A stretch of 64,000 nt of DNA from positions 5,395,050 through 5,459,049 of the forward strand of contig CM054158.1 of NCBI GenBank assembly GCA_028751875.1, in the 5' to 3' direction. Numbering within the stretch: position 1 is the stretch's first letter; each line of letters starts with the position of its first letter. This DNA is from Rapana venosa (lineage: Eukaryota; Mollusca; Gastropoda; Neogastropoda; Muricidae). This document shows, piece by piece, positions 1 through 11,723 of the stretch. The notes beneath the pieces were generated by a model. The model did not search any database and was not told where the DNA came from. It was given only the letters and a program-made list of their open reading frames with translations. Both the position numbers and the translations under genes were made by a program.

Positions 1-1935
1 TCTGCATACATGAAGAGCACTGAAACCAACCTGTTTCCCAACCCTAAAGAATACCGGGAGGCCACAATCTCGTGAAGAAGTAAATGTTAAAGGCCAGAGA
101 GAAGTGGATCGTGATGAATGTGATGAGATCGAAAAAAACATAAGTGGGCAACAGTAAAAAGGCATACGACACCCTGAAGAAACTCACAAAACCATTTCCC
201 AAACCAAATCATCAGTCTTTTGAAGACAGCTCCGGAAACCTCCTCCAGAAAGCTCAGCTGCATTGAACAGGTGGTTCTGAATATTGTCAAGAACTGTAAC
301 AACTCCCCAATACAACGGGACAAGAGCATAATAGAAGAGAAAGCGCAACATCAAGAGCCCCCCTCCCCCATTACCTATACTGAGGGAAGAAGGGGAAGAA
401 GCCATCCGCAGCTTACCAGTAGGAAAGTCCCCAGGAGCAGACAATTTTACCAGCAGAGCTGCCCCAAGCATGGTGGCGAAAAAAGTCATCACTATGTTAC
501 AGCTATCGTCAGAAGATTTGGGAGACAAAACAGTGGCCAACAGATGGACACAAACACTCATTTATACCCCTGCCCAAGAAGGGGGAAATTTTCGCCAAAG
601 CCAAAACTATTTGAACAATCAGCCTCATCAGCCACGCCAGCAAGATCATGCTCAAAGTTATTTTGAATCGACTCAAGAAGGAGGCGAAGAACACCTTGCA
701 GAGGAACAAGCTGGGTTCAGGGTAGGCGGAGCACAACGAACAGATTTTTAACTGCCACATCATGATGGAAAAACAACTTCAACATCAGAGAGACCTGTTC
801 CACAACTTCATCGACTTCAAGAAGGCTTTTGAAAGAGTATGGCACGAAGGCCTATGGGGAGGTCCTCAGAATGTTTGCATTGAATAAGGACAGTGCAAAC
901 CATTCAAGCACTATACAACACAGCAAGCAGTGCAGTCCTTCTGAACAATCAGGTCGGGGGAAATACTTCAAAACCACAGTTGGGGTCCGACAAGGATGCC
1001 TGTTATCTCCAGTCCCCGTTCAATCTGTTCTTGGAAAACATTATGAGAGAGACCCTCCATGACTTCCACTCTACCATCTCCATTGGCGGCAGACCCCTCA
1101 ACAACTTACGGTTTGCCGATGACAGACCTCATGGGCGGAAGTAACACAGAGCTGCAAGATCTTACGACCAGACTTGAGAACAGAGCTGGGCATATGGGAT
1201 GGAGGTGAGCTCGGAGAAAAGTAAAGTAAATTGTGAACAGCACGACCTTTCCACCGCTAAAATTTACATGAACGGCCAACAACTAGAGGAGGTAGACGCT
1301 TTTTAAAAACCTCGGCGCTACACTCACAAAGGACGGGCGATCGACGACAGAAATCAAAGTCAGAATAGCCATGGCAACATCTTCCATGACCCAAAAATCA
1401 CCACCATATGGAAAAGTAAAGAGATCAGTTTCCCAATCAAACTAAAGCTCTACAAAGCCCTAATTCAGTCGATCCTGCTGTACGGAAGTGAAAACCCGGA
1501 CATTGACTGCTGAAACAAAAAAAGCGAATCCAATCATTCGAAACAAAATGCCATAGAAAACTACTGGGTATAAACCTGGAGAGAACGAAAGACCAATGAA
1601 TTTGTCAAGAGTCAAATAACACGGATGGAGGTCCACAGGAACCCCTTCTCACCATCGTCAAGAAGAAAAAAGCTGACATGGTTCGGCCACGTCACCCGCC
1701 AAAAACCCCTGCCCAAAACAGTACTGCAGGGAACACTCGAAGGTTGGGAGAAGGAGGGGAAGACAGAAAAAGTCATGGATGGACAACATCAGAGAAAGGA
1801 CCAGGATGAATGACTCGGCACTACTGCGCAAGCCGAGGACCGAGATGGATGGAGGAGGCTTACCACGGCATCGTCTTTCATGTCTCCCCCACGACCGCCA
1901 AGGTCACGGGTCTGATGATGATGATTGGATTCAGA
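1..1935 (+). mobile_element. Decayed RTE-like LINE, 3' half (family F)
   Basis: Remains of a non-LTR retrotransposon reverse transcriptase. The plus strand encodes, in shifting frames, RT pieces: GVRQGCLLSP near 985, LRFADD near 1107, then the RTE-type C-terminal region with TLTKDGRSTTEIK near 1320, KLTWFGHVTR near 1670 and KTVLQGTLEG near 1720. Many frameshifts and stops break the frame, so this is a dead copy. The 3' end is a GAT-rich tail near 1915-1925. A second, better preserved copy of the same family lies at 13181-13949 and ends the same way. The 5' end is outside the window. The RTE-like placement rests on motif order only. Confidence 0.8.
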
Positions 1936-2260
1936 ACAAAGAAGTATAACAAAGACATCCATTCCCTCCCTTTCCCCGGGTCATATACACACATGTACAT
2001 GTGCTTTTTGGTTTGAGGCCGAGCAACGTTAATCCTTCGATCAAAGAATAAATTCAGGCAATGTAAACCCACCCAGCAGTACTAACGTCAGCAATAACAA
2101 TTTAACTCATCTAATACAATGAAACAGAAAACTAACAGCGACAAAACTAAATAAATTCAGCATATTATGTGTATACAAAAGAACATAAAAAGGCCAAAAC
2201 AGCAAGAACGTAAAAAACCAAAACCGAACCAATTACACAACACACACGCACTCCACACTT

Positions 2261-2293
<33 letters not shown>

Positions 2294-2472
2294 AGACAAC
2301 AAACGCAAGATTCAAGCGTGAGGGTTGATATATCAACCCATATAAAGATCAATGCTTACACATGTACTCGATATGAATATGAAAACTTGGGTCATATCTG
2401 ATTTTAATCACAAGAATAACGTCAGTGACACTTAAATCACTCTCTTAAGTTTACAAGTCGTGTTCTGTACTG

Positions 2473-4197
2473 TTACTTAGGCCCATCACTCCCCCTGGAG
2501 CATAGGCCGCCGACAACAGTCCGCCAGTGTCCTCTGTCCTGGGCTATTCTCTCCAGCTGTCTCCAGGTATATCCCATCTTCCTGGTTTCTGCCTCAAGGT
2601 CGCGTCGCCAGGTGTTTCTTGGCCTTCCTCTTTTTCGTTTTCCCTGGGGGTTCCATGATAGTGCCTGCCTTGTGATGTTGCTGGCTGGCTTTCTCAGGGT
2701 GTGCCCAATCCATCCCCATCTCCTGCGCCAGATTTCATTTTCGGCTGGCAGCTGGTTGGTACGTTGCCACAGGTCTGCATTGCTGATGGTGTCGGGCCAG
2801 TGGACTTGGAGGATTCGTCTTAGGCAGCTGTTGATGAAGGTCTGCACTTTCTTGATGGTGGTCTTTGTTGTCCTCCATGTCTCCGCTCCATATAGTTGAA
2901 CTGACTTAACGTTGGAGTTGAACTGCCTGATCTTTGTGCGGGTCGACACAACCTTGGAGCTCCAGATGTTCTTCAGCTGCAAGTACGCTGCCCTCGCCTT
3001 GCCAATTCTTGCTCTGACGTCTGCGTCTGTGCCGCCCTGCATGTTAATGATGCTACCCAGGTACGTGAATGTCTCCACTTCTTCCAGCTCCTTCCCATTT
3101 TAGTGTGACTGGGTCCTCACTCACTGCGTTGATCTTGAGAATCTTGGTTTTGCCTTCATGGATCTTTGAGACCAACTTGTAATGAGTGCTGCTAGTTCTG
3201 TAGTCTTGTCCTGCATCTGTTGGCGGCTGTGGGAAAGCAGGGCCAGTCGTCTGCAAAGTCGAGATCATCCAGCTGGTCCCACAGTGTCCACTGGATTCCA
3301 TTTCTTCTGTATGCCGTTGAAGTCTTCATGTCCAATCGATCACCAGGAGGAAGAGGAAAGGTGACAGGAGACAGCCATGTCTGACTCCGTCTTCACCTCA
3401 AAGCTGTTTGTGAGTTGTCCCCCATGGACCACCCGGGAGGTCATTCTTTCATAGAGTTCTTGATCAAGTTGACCAGTTTGGTTGGCACTCCATGTGGCGA
3501 AGCAATTTCCAAGGGTGTTGCGGTCCACATTGTCAAAGGCTTTCCCAAATCACAAAGTTGATGTATAAAGATGAGTTCCACTCTAAAGATTGCTCAACGA
3601 TGATGCGCAAGGTGCAATCTGATCTATGCATGATCTGTTCTGGCGGAAGCCGGCCTGCTGGTCTCGGAGGAGAGGTCGACTGCATTTTTCATTCTCTCGA
3701 GGAGGATCCTGTTAAAGACTTTTCCTGGCACGACAGAAGCATTATCCCTCTATAGTTGGCACAGTTACTGAGGTCTCCTTTCTTGGGTAGCTTGATGAGG
3801 TAGCTCTCCTTCCAGTCTGATGGTACTTCCTCCTCTCCCCAAATCTTCCCAAAGAGAGGGTACAGCATCTCTACCGTGGTCTCCAGGTCTGCCTTGAGTG
3901 CTTCTGCTGGGATGTTGTCCGGTCCTGCTGCCTTGCCATTTCTCAGCATTTGATGGCTTTCCTGATCTCCTCCCTGGTTGGTTGCTCACAGTTGATGTCT
4001 AGGTCTCTATCAGCAGGGTCGATGTCCGGGGGGTTTGAAGGGACGGGTCTGTTCAGGAGTTCCTCAAAGTGCTCTGCCCATCTGTTCAGTTGCCCCTCTG
4101 TTCCCAGGATGGCGTTTCCTTTCTTGACTTTGACTGGTCGCTCAGGCCTGCTGTACTTCCCTGAGAGTTTCTTAGTGGTGTCATACAGCAGCTTCAT
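2473..4197 (-). pseudogene. Reverse transcriptase region of LINE E, frameshifted
   Basis: Pieces in order on the minus strand: linker with WAEHFEELLNRPVPSNPP (4197-3943), GKAAGPDNIPAEALKADLET and LIKLPKKGDLSNCANYRGI (3949-3689), decayed palm with a DLDFADD-like stretch near 3260, then an open C-terminal block (3078-2473) with [42 protein letters not shown] and [12 protein letters not shown]. That C-terminal order is typical of RTE-group RTs. At least three frame changes separate the pieces. Confidence 0.8.
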
Positions 4198-5462
4198 GTT
4201 GTTACTGGCTGCTGCTTCCTCGGCTTCCTCTGCCAGGCTGTCGATGTACTTGCGCTTGTCTGTTCTTGCGCTCCTCTTGACTTCTCTGTTGGCTTCTGTG
4301 AAGTCTGCTTGTGCCTTGGCCTTTGCTGCTCTTGTCCGGCTGTTGTTTTCTGCTGCTTTCTCTTTTCAATCTTGCCCATTGTGACTGCCGATATCCATTC
4401 CTTCTGTTGGTGTCTCTTGGGGCCCACTACTTCCTGACAAGTTGATGTCAGTGTCTCTTTCACTTTCTTCCACTGGCTCTCGATGTCAGTCTCTTCTTCA
4501 AGCAGTTCTTGTAGTACTTGGTACTTGTTGGTGAGGGACAGCTTAAATTCTTCATTTATCTTTGAGTCTTTCAGCAGGCTGGTGTTGTACTTCTGCCTCT
4601 TTGTTGTTACTTTCATCCAGTTCCTCTTCAGCTTTAGCTTCAGCCTGGCTACCAAAAGGTGGTGGTCAGATGCAACGTCTGCTCCTCTTTTCACCCTTAC
4701 ATCCTGTAGTGATCTCCTGAATTTCTTGGCCATGCAGATATGGTCGATCTGGTTCTCAGTCACATGATTTGGTGATACCCAGGTGGCCTTATGTACTCTT
4801 CTGTGGGGGAAAATGCTGCCACTGATTACCAGATTGTTGATAGCACAGAAGTCTGCAAATCTCTCGCCATTCTCATTCATCTCTCCTAATCCGTGTCTTC
4901 CCATCACTTCCTCACATCCCGTGTTGTCTTGTCCGATCGTGGCATTGAAATCACCCATGAGGATGTTTATATCTTTTTCTGGGTACTTGGCAATGACGTT
5001 CTGCAGGCTGTCGTAGAGTTGATCTTTGGCTTCTTCATCGCCGTCATTTGTTGGCGCATAACACTGGATGATGTTCATTCTGATCTTCTTCTTCTTAGTC
5101 CGGAAGGATGCCGCAATGATTCTTGATCCGTGTGCTTCCCATCCTATCAGGGCTTGCTGCGCAGGTCTTGACAACATGAGCGCTACGCCTTCTGTGTGTG
5201 GAGCATTGTCTTCTTCATGGCCAGAATAAAGTAGCATCTCTCCAGTGAGCAGTCTCCTTTGTCCTGACTGTGTCCAATGGGTCTCACTGATGCCAAGCAA
5301 TATGAGGTTGTAGCTTTTCATCTCTGCTGCTACTTGTGTTGTTTTTCCCGTCTCATACATGGTCCTCACATTCCATGTTCCGACGTTGATGGTCCTGGTC
5401 GATAAAAGGGGGGTCGGCCTTGTGGCTTCCGTAGACTCACGGCTTTCACCACATGGCGTCAT
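4194..5462 (-). CDS. APE-type endonuclease domain of LINE E
   Basis: A 422-residue open frame. In RTE elements this domain nicks target DNA to prime reverse transcription. Motifs in order are GTWNVRTMYETG (about residue 28), SETHWTQSG (about 59), YAPTNDGDEE, MGDFNATIG (about 168), ATWVSPNHVTENQIDH and RGADVASDHHLLVA (about 260); these include the catalytic Glu, Asp/Asn and Ser-Asp-His positions expected of the fold. The last about 140 residues are the Lys/Gln-rich linker and change frame at the end. In a single intact element this would continue into the RT, which here is frameshifted, so the frame is an open remnant, not a working gene. Confidence 0.8.
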   Translation of the reverse strand: MTPCGESRESTEATRPTPLLSTRTINVGTWNVRTMYETGKTTQVAAEMKSYNLILLGISETHWTQSGQRRLLTGEMLLYSGHEEDNAPHTEGVALMLSRPAQQALIGWEAHGSRIIAASFRTKKKKIRMNIIQCYAPTNDGDEEAKDQLYDSLQNVIAKYPEKDINILMGDFNATIGQDNTGCEEVMGRHGLGEMNENGERFADFCAINNLVISGSIFPHRRVHKATWVSPNHVTENQIDHICMAKKFRRSLQDVRVKRGADVASDHHLLVARLKLKLKRNWMKVTTKRQKYNTSLLKDSKINEEFKLSLTNKYQVLQELLEEETDIESQWKKVKETLTSTCQEVVGPKRHQQKEWISAVTMGKIEKRKQQKTTAGQEQQRPRHKQTSQKPTEKSRGAQEQTSASTSTAWQRKPRKQQPVTT

Positions 5463-5623
5463 ACATCCTCTTGGCGAGGACCCTTCCTCTCCCAGGGCAG
5501 TAGTCTCTTGGTCTGTTGTTGGCGTTTCTGTAGCAAACTTTGTTTTTATGGGGTGGGGTTGCTAGCCCCACGCCCAACCCTCTTCCTTTCTCATCCGGGC
5601 TTGGGACCGGCAATGGCAGAGTT

Positions 5624-6853
5624 GTTCTGTACTTTTATTCATGAAATATCTTTTTAGATGTGTTTTATACTGATTTTTGTTTTTAATGCATTTCAAATTT
5701 TGGGGGAGTTTATTCCATAGGTCACTGCCTGAATACAAGAGGCTCGATTTATATAGGTTATTTCTGGGTCTTGGAAATGTTAGCAAATGGTTGTGTCTAT
5801 GTTGGTTAACTTTGAAAGCTTTGGTAATCTTGGGAGGTGCATTTTGATTAACAACTTTTTGCATAAGCACAGCTTTATTGAATAAAAGTCGGTTTCGAAA
5901 TGTCAGGACATTTATTTGTTTATAATCCTCAATTGTCAGGGTGCTTGTTTTTAACAATACAAGTTTTACTGCTCTTTTATATAAACGATGAATGAATTTT
6001 AAGTTCGTTCCACTGCAGGTATCCCAAATAGTTGACGCATAGTCAATGATTGGTAGAATGTGACCGCAAAAAAATAGTTTTCGAGAATGATTATTTAGAA
6101 AGTGTTTTATTTTGGATAATTGAAGTAGCCTGTGAGCTAGGCGTTTACCTAGTGACATTATGTGATCAGTCCAAGTCATATTTTTGTCAATGGTAACACC
6201 TAATATTTTATGTGAGTCAACTTCTTCAACTATTCCGTTATCCATCAACAGAGGTTGAAACCTATCATTCATTTTTTGCCTTTTCTGTCTTGCTGATACG
6301 TACATACACTTTGTTTTTTGTGCATTTAAGGACATGTGGTTTAATTGAGTCCAAATAATCAATCTGTCAATACTGTATTGAAGTTTGCGAGTTAATCTGC
6401 TGGAGTCTGAATCACTACAAAAGAGAGTGGTATCATCAGCAAACATTTCACAGTTACATTTAATAAAACAGGGTAAATCATTTACATAGATTGAAAACAA
6501 GAGTGGTCCCAATACTGAGCCTTGTGGTACCCCATATCTAATGGGTAGTAGTTCTGATGCTTGGTTATTTACAGATACAAGCTGCTGCCTATTAGACAGA
6601 AAATTTTCTAGTAGTTGGATAACTTCAGGTGGCAGTTTGTACAATTCTAATTTACGCAATAACAAAGAGTGGTTGATCACATCAAATGCTTTTTCAAAGT
6701 CAACAAAGAGGAGGCCAGTAAACTTATTGTCATTTATATTGTGTAGGAGACTGTCAGTGAGCTGAGTTAGGGCAGTGTGACAGGAATAGTTTTTTACGAA
6801 ACCCTGATTGATCCTCGTGCAATAGATTGTTTTTTTGTTTTTTTTTATAAAGT
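5624..6853 (-). pseudogene. RT core and C terminus of LINE C
   Basis: A long open frame (6680-5562 on the minus strand, with upstream sequence to about 6840 in another frame) encodes the palm of a CR1/L2/Jockey-type reverse transcriptase. Visible motifs are LVFVDFEKAFD-type motif A near 6700, GVPQGSVLGPLLFSIYVNDL near 6530, the catalytic FADDTTLF near 6440, and a thumb/C-terminal region (LGVTIDKNMTW, LPIIDYASTIWD). The last 20 or so residues of the open frame (from about 5623 down) belong to the 5' end of LINE E, not to this protein. It cannot be functional because LINE D splits it. Confidence 0.8.
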
Positions 6854-7105
6854 AAGAATTTAGGCCCCCGTGGGTCTCCCGGGGTATGCTTGCAAAGCGA
6901 GCATTGCAAGAATAGGAACCCTGCCCGCCATCCAGGCATGTCGTAAAAGGCGACTAAGGAGGCACCTTTCCCCCTAGGTAAAGGGGGTTGGACACAGGGC
7001 TAACAACCCTGCTCTGTAAAAAAATCTCCTGTTACGGAAACCTTAAACAGCTTAACTCATGCCAACTCAGTCTTTGGGAGATCTGGGGATCCTTCAAGGA
7101 AACCT

Positions 7106-8175
7106 ATGACGCGCTGCAGCCAAACCCGTCAGGAAGATGCAGGGCTGACGACCCCTCATCAACCAGAGATGCCCCTGGTGAAGTCCCCGAGGTTGTTGTC
7201 ACGTCGGCCGGTCCTACTTGGAACATGGAACGCGAGGACCCTCTGGGAAACCGGACGGTGTGCGCAGGCAGTGAGGGAGATGAACAGATATCGCCTCACA
7301 CTCCTGGGCATGTCTGAAGTCCGGTGGAATGGTCACGGAGTGACAAGATTACAGTCAGGAGAAACTTTGCTCTACTCCGGTAAAAGTGAAGAAGACCGTC
7401 ACGAAGCTGGAGTAGGTCTCCTGCTGTCCAAACATGCAGCCAAGAGCCTGCTGGAATGGGAGCCCGTTTCAGACCGCATCATCACCGCGCGGTTTGAGTC
7501 GCGCTTCCAGAAGGTGTCCCTTGTCATGTGCTACACCCCCTACCAACACCGCGGAGGAGGAAGACAAAGACAACTTCTACACCCAGCTCCAGTCGGTGGT
7601 AGACAAAATCCCGAGACGGGACATGCTCATCCTCATGGGGGACATAAACGCCAAGGTCGGGACTGACAAAAACTGATAGAGAGCGGGAGATGGGACGACA
7701 TGGGCTTGGAAACATAAATGAAAATGGAGAAATGCTTGCTGATTTTTGTGCTGCCAACAGCCTTGTGATTGGAGGCACGCTTTTTCCACACCAGCGTTGC
7801 CACAAAGCCACCTGGGTCTCCCCCGACCACCAGACAGAGAACCAGATAGATCACGTCATGGTGAGACAACGCTACCGGAGCTCCCTACAAGACGTGAGAG
7901 TAAGACGGGGAGCAGACATAGGGTCAGACCACCATCTTGTGGTCACCAAGATCAAGATGCGCTTGTCTGCGAGAAAGACTCTGCAGAATCCAAGGAAAAA
8001 GTTCAACGTTTTGAGATTGAAACAAGAAGACACAAAGCAGGCATTTCAGATCTCACTTCACAACCGCTTCCAAGTGCTCCAGTCAGAGGAGACAGAAACA
8101 GTGGAACACAAATGGACCACCTTCAAAGACGCCATTGTGGGAGCCTGTGATGAGGTTTTGGGACAACCTCAGATG
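7106..8175 (+). pseudogene. APE endonuclease domain of LINE D
   Basis: Reads GTWNARTLWETG near 7220, SEVRWNGHGVTRLQSGETLL near 7315, YTPTNTAEEEDKDNFYTQLQ near 7540 (after a frame change), LILMGDINAKVGTDK near 7628, then HKATWVSPDHQTENQIDHV near 7802 and RGADIGSDHHLVVTKIK near 7915. The residues that define the APE fold are all present. Frame breaks lie near 7540 and 7675. The reading is stopped by the SINE at 8181 and resumes after it at about 8680 (PWIKDETWKKVEERR). Confidence 0.8.
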
Positions 8176-8180
8176 AATAG

Positions 8181-8322
8181 ATGTGTGGATCGGTGGTCTA
8201 GAGGTAACGCGCCTGTCTAGAAAGCGAAAAGTCCGGGTCTGAAGTGTGCGGCGGTTCGTACCCCGTTTGGACCGGAAATTTTTCCCCCATCCATTAGACC
8301 ATGAGTGGTGGTCTGGGCGCTA

Positions 8323-8353
<31 letters not shown>

Positions 8354-8672
8354 CGTGTGTTACACGTAATTATTTAGCGCACGTAAAAAAACCCACGGCA
8401 ACAAGAGAGTTGTCCCTGGCAAAATTCTTAGAAAAAAGCCACTCTGATAGGGAAACAAATACAGCTGCAGAAAAAAAAAAAAAAAAGGGTGAAAGGGTGG
8501 CGCAGCGCTAAGTGGCGACGCGTTCTCCCGCTCTCCCTGGGGAGAGCAGCCCGAATTTCACGGAGAGAAATCTGCCGTGACTTAAAGTGGTATGAAATAA
8601 AATCTGAGCGCTTTGATTTGTTGCTTTACAAGATTCAGCGCTATATAAATTCCATACATTATTATTATTATT
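8181..8672 (+). mobile_element. tRNA-derived SINE (family IV) inside LINE D
   Basis: The head has a pol III A-box-like GGTGGTCTAGAGGTAACGC near 8192 and a B-box-like GCGGTTCGTACCCC near 8251. The body carries GAGTGGTGGTCTGGGCGCTAG (near 8300) and a poly-A stretch near 8470. The last about 65 bases (GAGCGCTTTGATTTGTTGC, CAGCGCTATATAAATTCCA, then ATTATT repeats) match the 3' end of the L2-like LINE H at 56527-56600. A short AATAG repeat flanks it. Headless relatives of the body lie at 23188-23463 (minus) and 40378-40660 (plus). Confidence 0.8.
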
Positions 8673-8679
8673 AATAGGA

Positions 8680-10624
8680 AGCCATGGATCAAGGATGAGA
8701 CCTGGAAGAAAGTTGAGGAGAGAAGGCTAGCCAAACAAGAGCTGAACCGAGCTACGACCCGCCAACAGAAGCGGCGAGCAACAGCCAAGTACTCCATACT
8801 TGCCAAAGAAGCCAAGAATGAGCTACGAGCAGACAAACGAGCTCACATCAATGCCATCGCAGATGAGGCAGAAGAGGCTGCTGGCAAGGGAGACCTCAAG
8901 ACCCTGTATGCCACCACCAGACTTCTTAGCGGGCGTCGCAGCAACACAAACAGACCTGTCAGAGACAAGGAAGGGAAGCTTCTCACCTCTATTGAAGACC
9001 AGCTAACAAGGTGGAAAGAGCATTTTCAGGAGGTTTTGAATCGACCAGCCCCAGAGGAACGACCTCAGCTGGAGCCAGGGGACCCTCTCGACATCAACAT
9101 TGGAGAGATCACCAAAACAGAGATCCGAAAGGCTATCAGCAGCTTGAAGAACGGCAAGGCTGCTGGCATCGACAACATTCCGGCAGAAGCCTTGAAAGAA
9201 GGGGGTAGTAACATCGTTGACGAGTTACACCACTTGCTCAACCTGATCTGGACAACTGGGGAGGTGCCAGCAGAATGGAAGAAGGGCCTGCTTGTGAAGC
9301 TCCCCAAGCACGGCGACTCTCCCAGTGTGGAAAGTGGCGAGGTATCACCCTGTTGTCCATCCCCAGCAAAGTCCTCACAAGAGTCATCCTGGACCGAATG
9401 AAAGATGCTCTCGACAAGACTCTTCGAGATGAACAGGCAGGCTTCAGAAAAGAACGTTCCTGTACCGACCAGATTGCGACCCTCAGAATCATCGTGGAAC
9501 AGTCCATAGAATGGCAGTCACCTCTCTACGCCTGCTTCATCGATTTTGAGAAGGCTTTTGACAGCGTGGACAGACAAGCAATCTGGAACATCCTTCTCCA
9601 CTATGGTGTGCCACCAGAGTTTGTCAGCATCATAAGCCAACTTTATGAAGGATTCTCCTGCCAGGTCATCCACGGTGGAAGACTCTCCGACAGCTTCGGA
9701 TCTCTTCCGGCGTCAGACAGGCTGCTTGTTGTCTCCACTCCTCTTCCTTGTGGTGCTGGACTGGGTGACAAGGACGCCTATGCAAGTTCCGGGGAAAAAT
9801 ATCCAATGGACCCTCATGACAAAGCTGGAAGATCTCGATTTTGCCGATGACCTGGCTCTGCTATCCCCCCGCCTGCAGCACATCCAAAGCAAAGTCACGG
9901 GCCCTAGATACCACAGCTAGACGTGTTGGCCTCAGGGTCAGTCAAGAGAAGACCAAGCTACTGCGTACCAACAACCAGCAAGAGGCTCCTGTCACCATCT
10001 CTGGGAAAGCAGTAGAGGATGTCAGTGAATTTGTGTACCTGGGCAGTAAGATTCAGCCAGACAGGAGGCACAGACGAAGACATCAAGGCAAGAATAAAGA
10101 AAGCACGCCAAGCATTTGCCATCTTGAAACCCGATGGAGAACAAATGCGATCTCCACAACCACCAAGCTCAGGATCTTCAACTCCAACGTGAAGTCTGTG
10201 CTTCTCTACGGGTCAGAAAACTTGGCGGGTCATCAACACCAGCTCCTCCAAGATCCAGACCTTCATCAACGGATGTCTCCGGCAGATCCTTCATCTCAGA
10301 TGGTTCGACAGAGTGCCAAGTACCGACCTGTGGATGAGGGCGAACCAACAGCCTATGGAAGTCCAAGTAAGGCGGCGAAAGTGGCGTTGGGTCGGCCACA
10401 CCCTACGGAAGGAGCCTGGCAACATCACCAGACAAGCCCTCGAGTGGAACCCGCAGGGGAAAAGGAAGAGAGGGCGCCCCAAACAGACCTGGAGGAGAAG
10501 CCTGCATAGTGAGCTGAGAGACTCCAGCCTGACATGGGAAGAGGCCAATACCCTTGCCAGAGACAGGAGAAGGTGGAGGGACGCTGTTGAGGCCCTATGC
10601 TCCGCTAGGAGCTATAAGGAATAA
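8680..10624 (+). pseudogene. Linker and reverse transcriptase of LINE D
   Basis: After the SINE the frame gives a basic linker, then KEHFQEVLNRPAPEERPQLE near 9015, NGKAAGIDNIPAEALKEGG near 9150, FIDFEKAFDSVDRQAIWNIL near 9537 (motif A), RQTGCLLSPLLFL near 9715 and DLDFADDLALLS near 9835 (catalytic FADD). The C terminus shows SVLLYGSE near 10195, RWVGHTLRKEPGNITRQALE near 10388, [12 protein letters not shown] and ARDRRRWRDAVEALCSARSY near 10555. Frame breaks at about 9330, 9710, 9930, 10060 and 10300 make it non-functional. Confidence 0.82.
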
Positions 10625-10651
10625 GAAGAGGAAGAAGAAGAAGAATTTAGG

Positions 10652-11723
10652 GATGTTTGTATGTGTTTTTCAATGGGTTTAGATAGTACAGAGAGAATTG
10701 AAATTGGCCTGTAATTTGAAGGAGAAGAGCAGTTACCTGATTTATGGACAGGTATAACTTTTGCCTTTTTAAACTTGAGAGGAAAACATCTTTTCTCAAT
10801 ACACAAGTTGTATAGATATGTCAGTGTTTCAACAATAACCGGACTAGCGAGTTTTATAATCCGAGCATCTAACTTGTCTAGATCACGTGTTCTAGAATTC
10901 GTTTGCATTTTTATGCTTTTTAATACATCAAAGGTTGTCATTGGCTGGAGATTAAATGGAAAGTTAATATGTTTTGAGTTAATATATTGTTGTAGGTAAT
11001 GAAGATCATTTTCGCTTGACTTGTCACATGTTATAACTTTATTTACTACATTTGAAAAATGGCTGTTTAATTCATCAGTTGATATGTCTTTAATGAACTG
11101 TTGACTTTTTGAAACATGTTTATTACATAATGTATTGATGGCTTTCCAAATCTGGCAAGAGTCACTAGTGGTTATTAACAACTGTTGAAAGTAATTACGC
11201 TTTGATCTGCATTTAATGGAATTCACTTTATTCCTTTGTGTCCTGAATTGTTCAAGTGTACCATGGGTTTTCAGGTGGTTTCTTAAGTTTATCTCAGATT
11301 CTATGTCTTTTGTTATCCATGGAGGTTTGGTTTTTTCTTTAAGTCTTTTTTTTATAAAGGGAGCATGTTTGTCATACACTGAGATAAATATGTTAATCCA
11401 AAATTCAGCAGCTTCATCTGGGTCTCTGATATGGTATACATCGTGTAATGGCGAGTTCATCAGGTCCGAAAGAAAATTATCCTCACAGAAGTGTTTGAAT
11501 TGTCAGTAATATATAGTTTTATGCCCAACTTTAGGAAGTTTTATGCGACGCTTAAACCAAGTACAGCAGACAGGATTATGATCACTGCATCCACATGACG
11601 GAGCACATACTTACTTCAGCTATGTGCTGTTTTGCGTTAGTGTATATATGATCAATTAAAGTTACTGAGTTATCTGTTATACGTGTGGGTTTATCTATTA
11701 GTTGTTCCAGACCAAGCACTAAG
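10652..11723 (-). pseudogene. Endonuclease end, linker and RT start of LINE C
   Basis: The minus-strand frame 11460-10612 encodes the linker between endonuclease and RT, then LCIEKRCFPLKFKKAKVIPV and NYRPISILSVLSKPIEKHI, a typical RT finger motif. Above 11460 the frame is shifted but still shows the endonuclease end (SDHNPVCC-like, near 11585). The RT stops at the LINE D insertion (10641) and resumes below 6853. Confidence 0.75.

Larger units (their letters stand above)
2472..5623 (-). mobile_element. RTE-like LINE (family E) with 10-bp target-site duplication
   Basis: Minus-strand, near full-length RTE-type LINE. It is flanked by the direct repeat GTTCTGTACT (plus-strand reading) at 2462-2471 and 5624-5633, so its borders are well fixed. 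It inserted into the last codons of LINE C ORF2. The order from 5623 downward is 5' UTR (GGGCTAGCAACCCCACCCC near 5560), APE endonuclease, linker, RT with several frameshifts, and a C-terminal region ending [13 protein letters not shown] at 2473. The RT middle (3080-3690) is the most decayed part. Sequence is related to LINE D but clearly a different subfamily. Confidence 0.88.
6865..10640 (+). mobile_element. Near full-length RTE-like LINE (family D) with 11-bp target-site duplication
   Basis: Plus-strand RTE-type LINE flanked by AAGAATTTAGG at 6854-6864 and 10641-10651, inserted into LINE C in the opposite orientation. The 5' UTR carries the GTCGTAAAAGGCGACTAA stretch near 6940. The coding part is endonuclease (about 7190-8170), linker and RT (about 8690-10620), with a few frameshifts and one SINE (8181-8672). 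The 3' end is a GAA/GAAGAAG-type tail. A 3' fragment of the same family occurs on the minus strand at about 50450-50580. Confidence 0.9.
1936..11723 (-). mobile_element. 5'-truncated CR1/L2-like LINE (family C), split by two younger LINEs
   Basis: Minus-strand non-LTR retrotransposon in three blocks: 11723-10652 (end of the APE endonuclease, linker, start of RT), 6853-5624 (rest of RT and C terminus) and 2461-1936 (last codons and 3' UTR). It is split by LINE D (6865-10640) and LINE E (2472-5623), both with clear target-site duplications. If the insertions are removed, the reading continues NYRPISILSVLSKP, then DQSGFRK, then FVDFEKAFDVINHS. The ORF would end just after MNKSTEHDL, inside the LINE E target site. 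The 5' end is cut in the endonuclease domain (ITDNSVTLIDHIYTN). A (CA)n run sits in the 3' UTR at about 2260-2292. Confidence 0.75.

Noticed and set aside
4194..5462. Host gene similar to craniofacial development protein 2
   Set aside because: The frame continues into RTE reverse transcriptase on the same strand inside a target-site-duplicated element; this host-gene name is often given to RTE endonuclease fragments.
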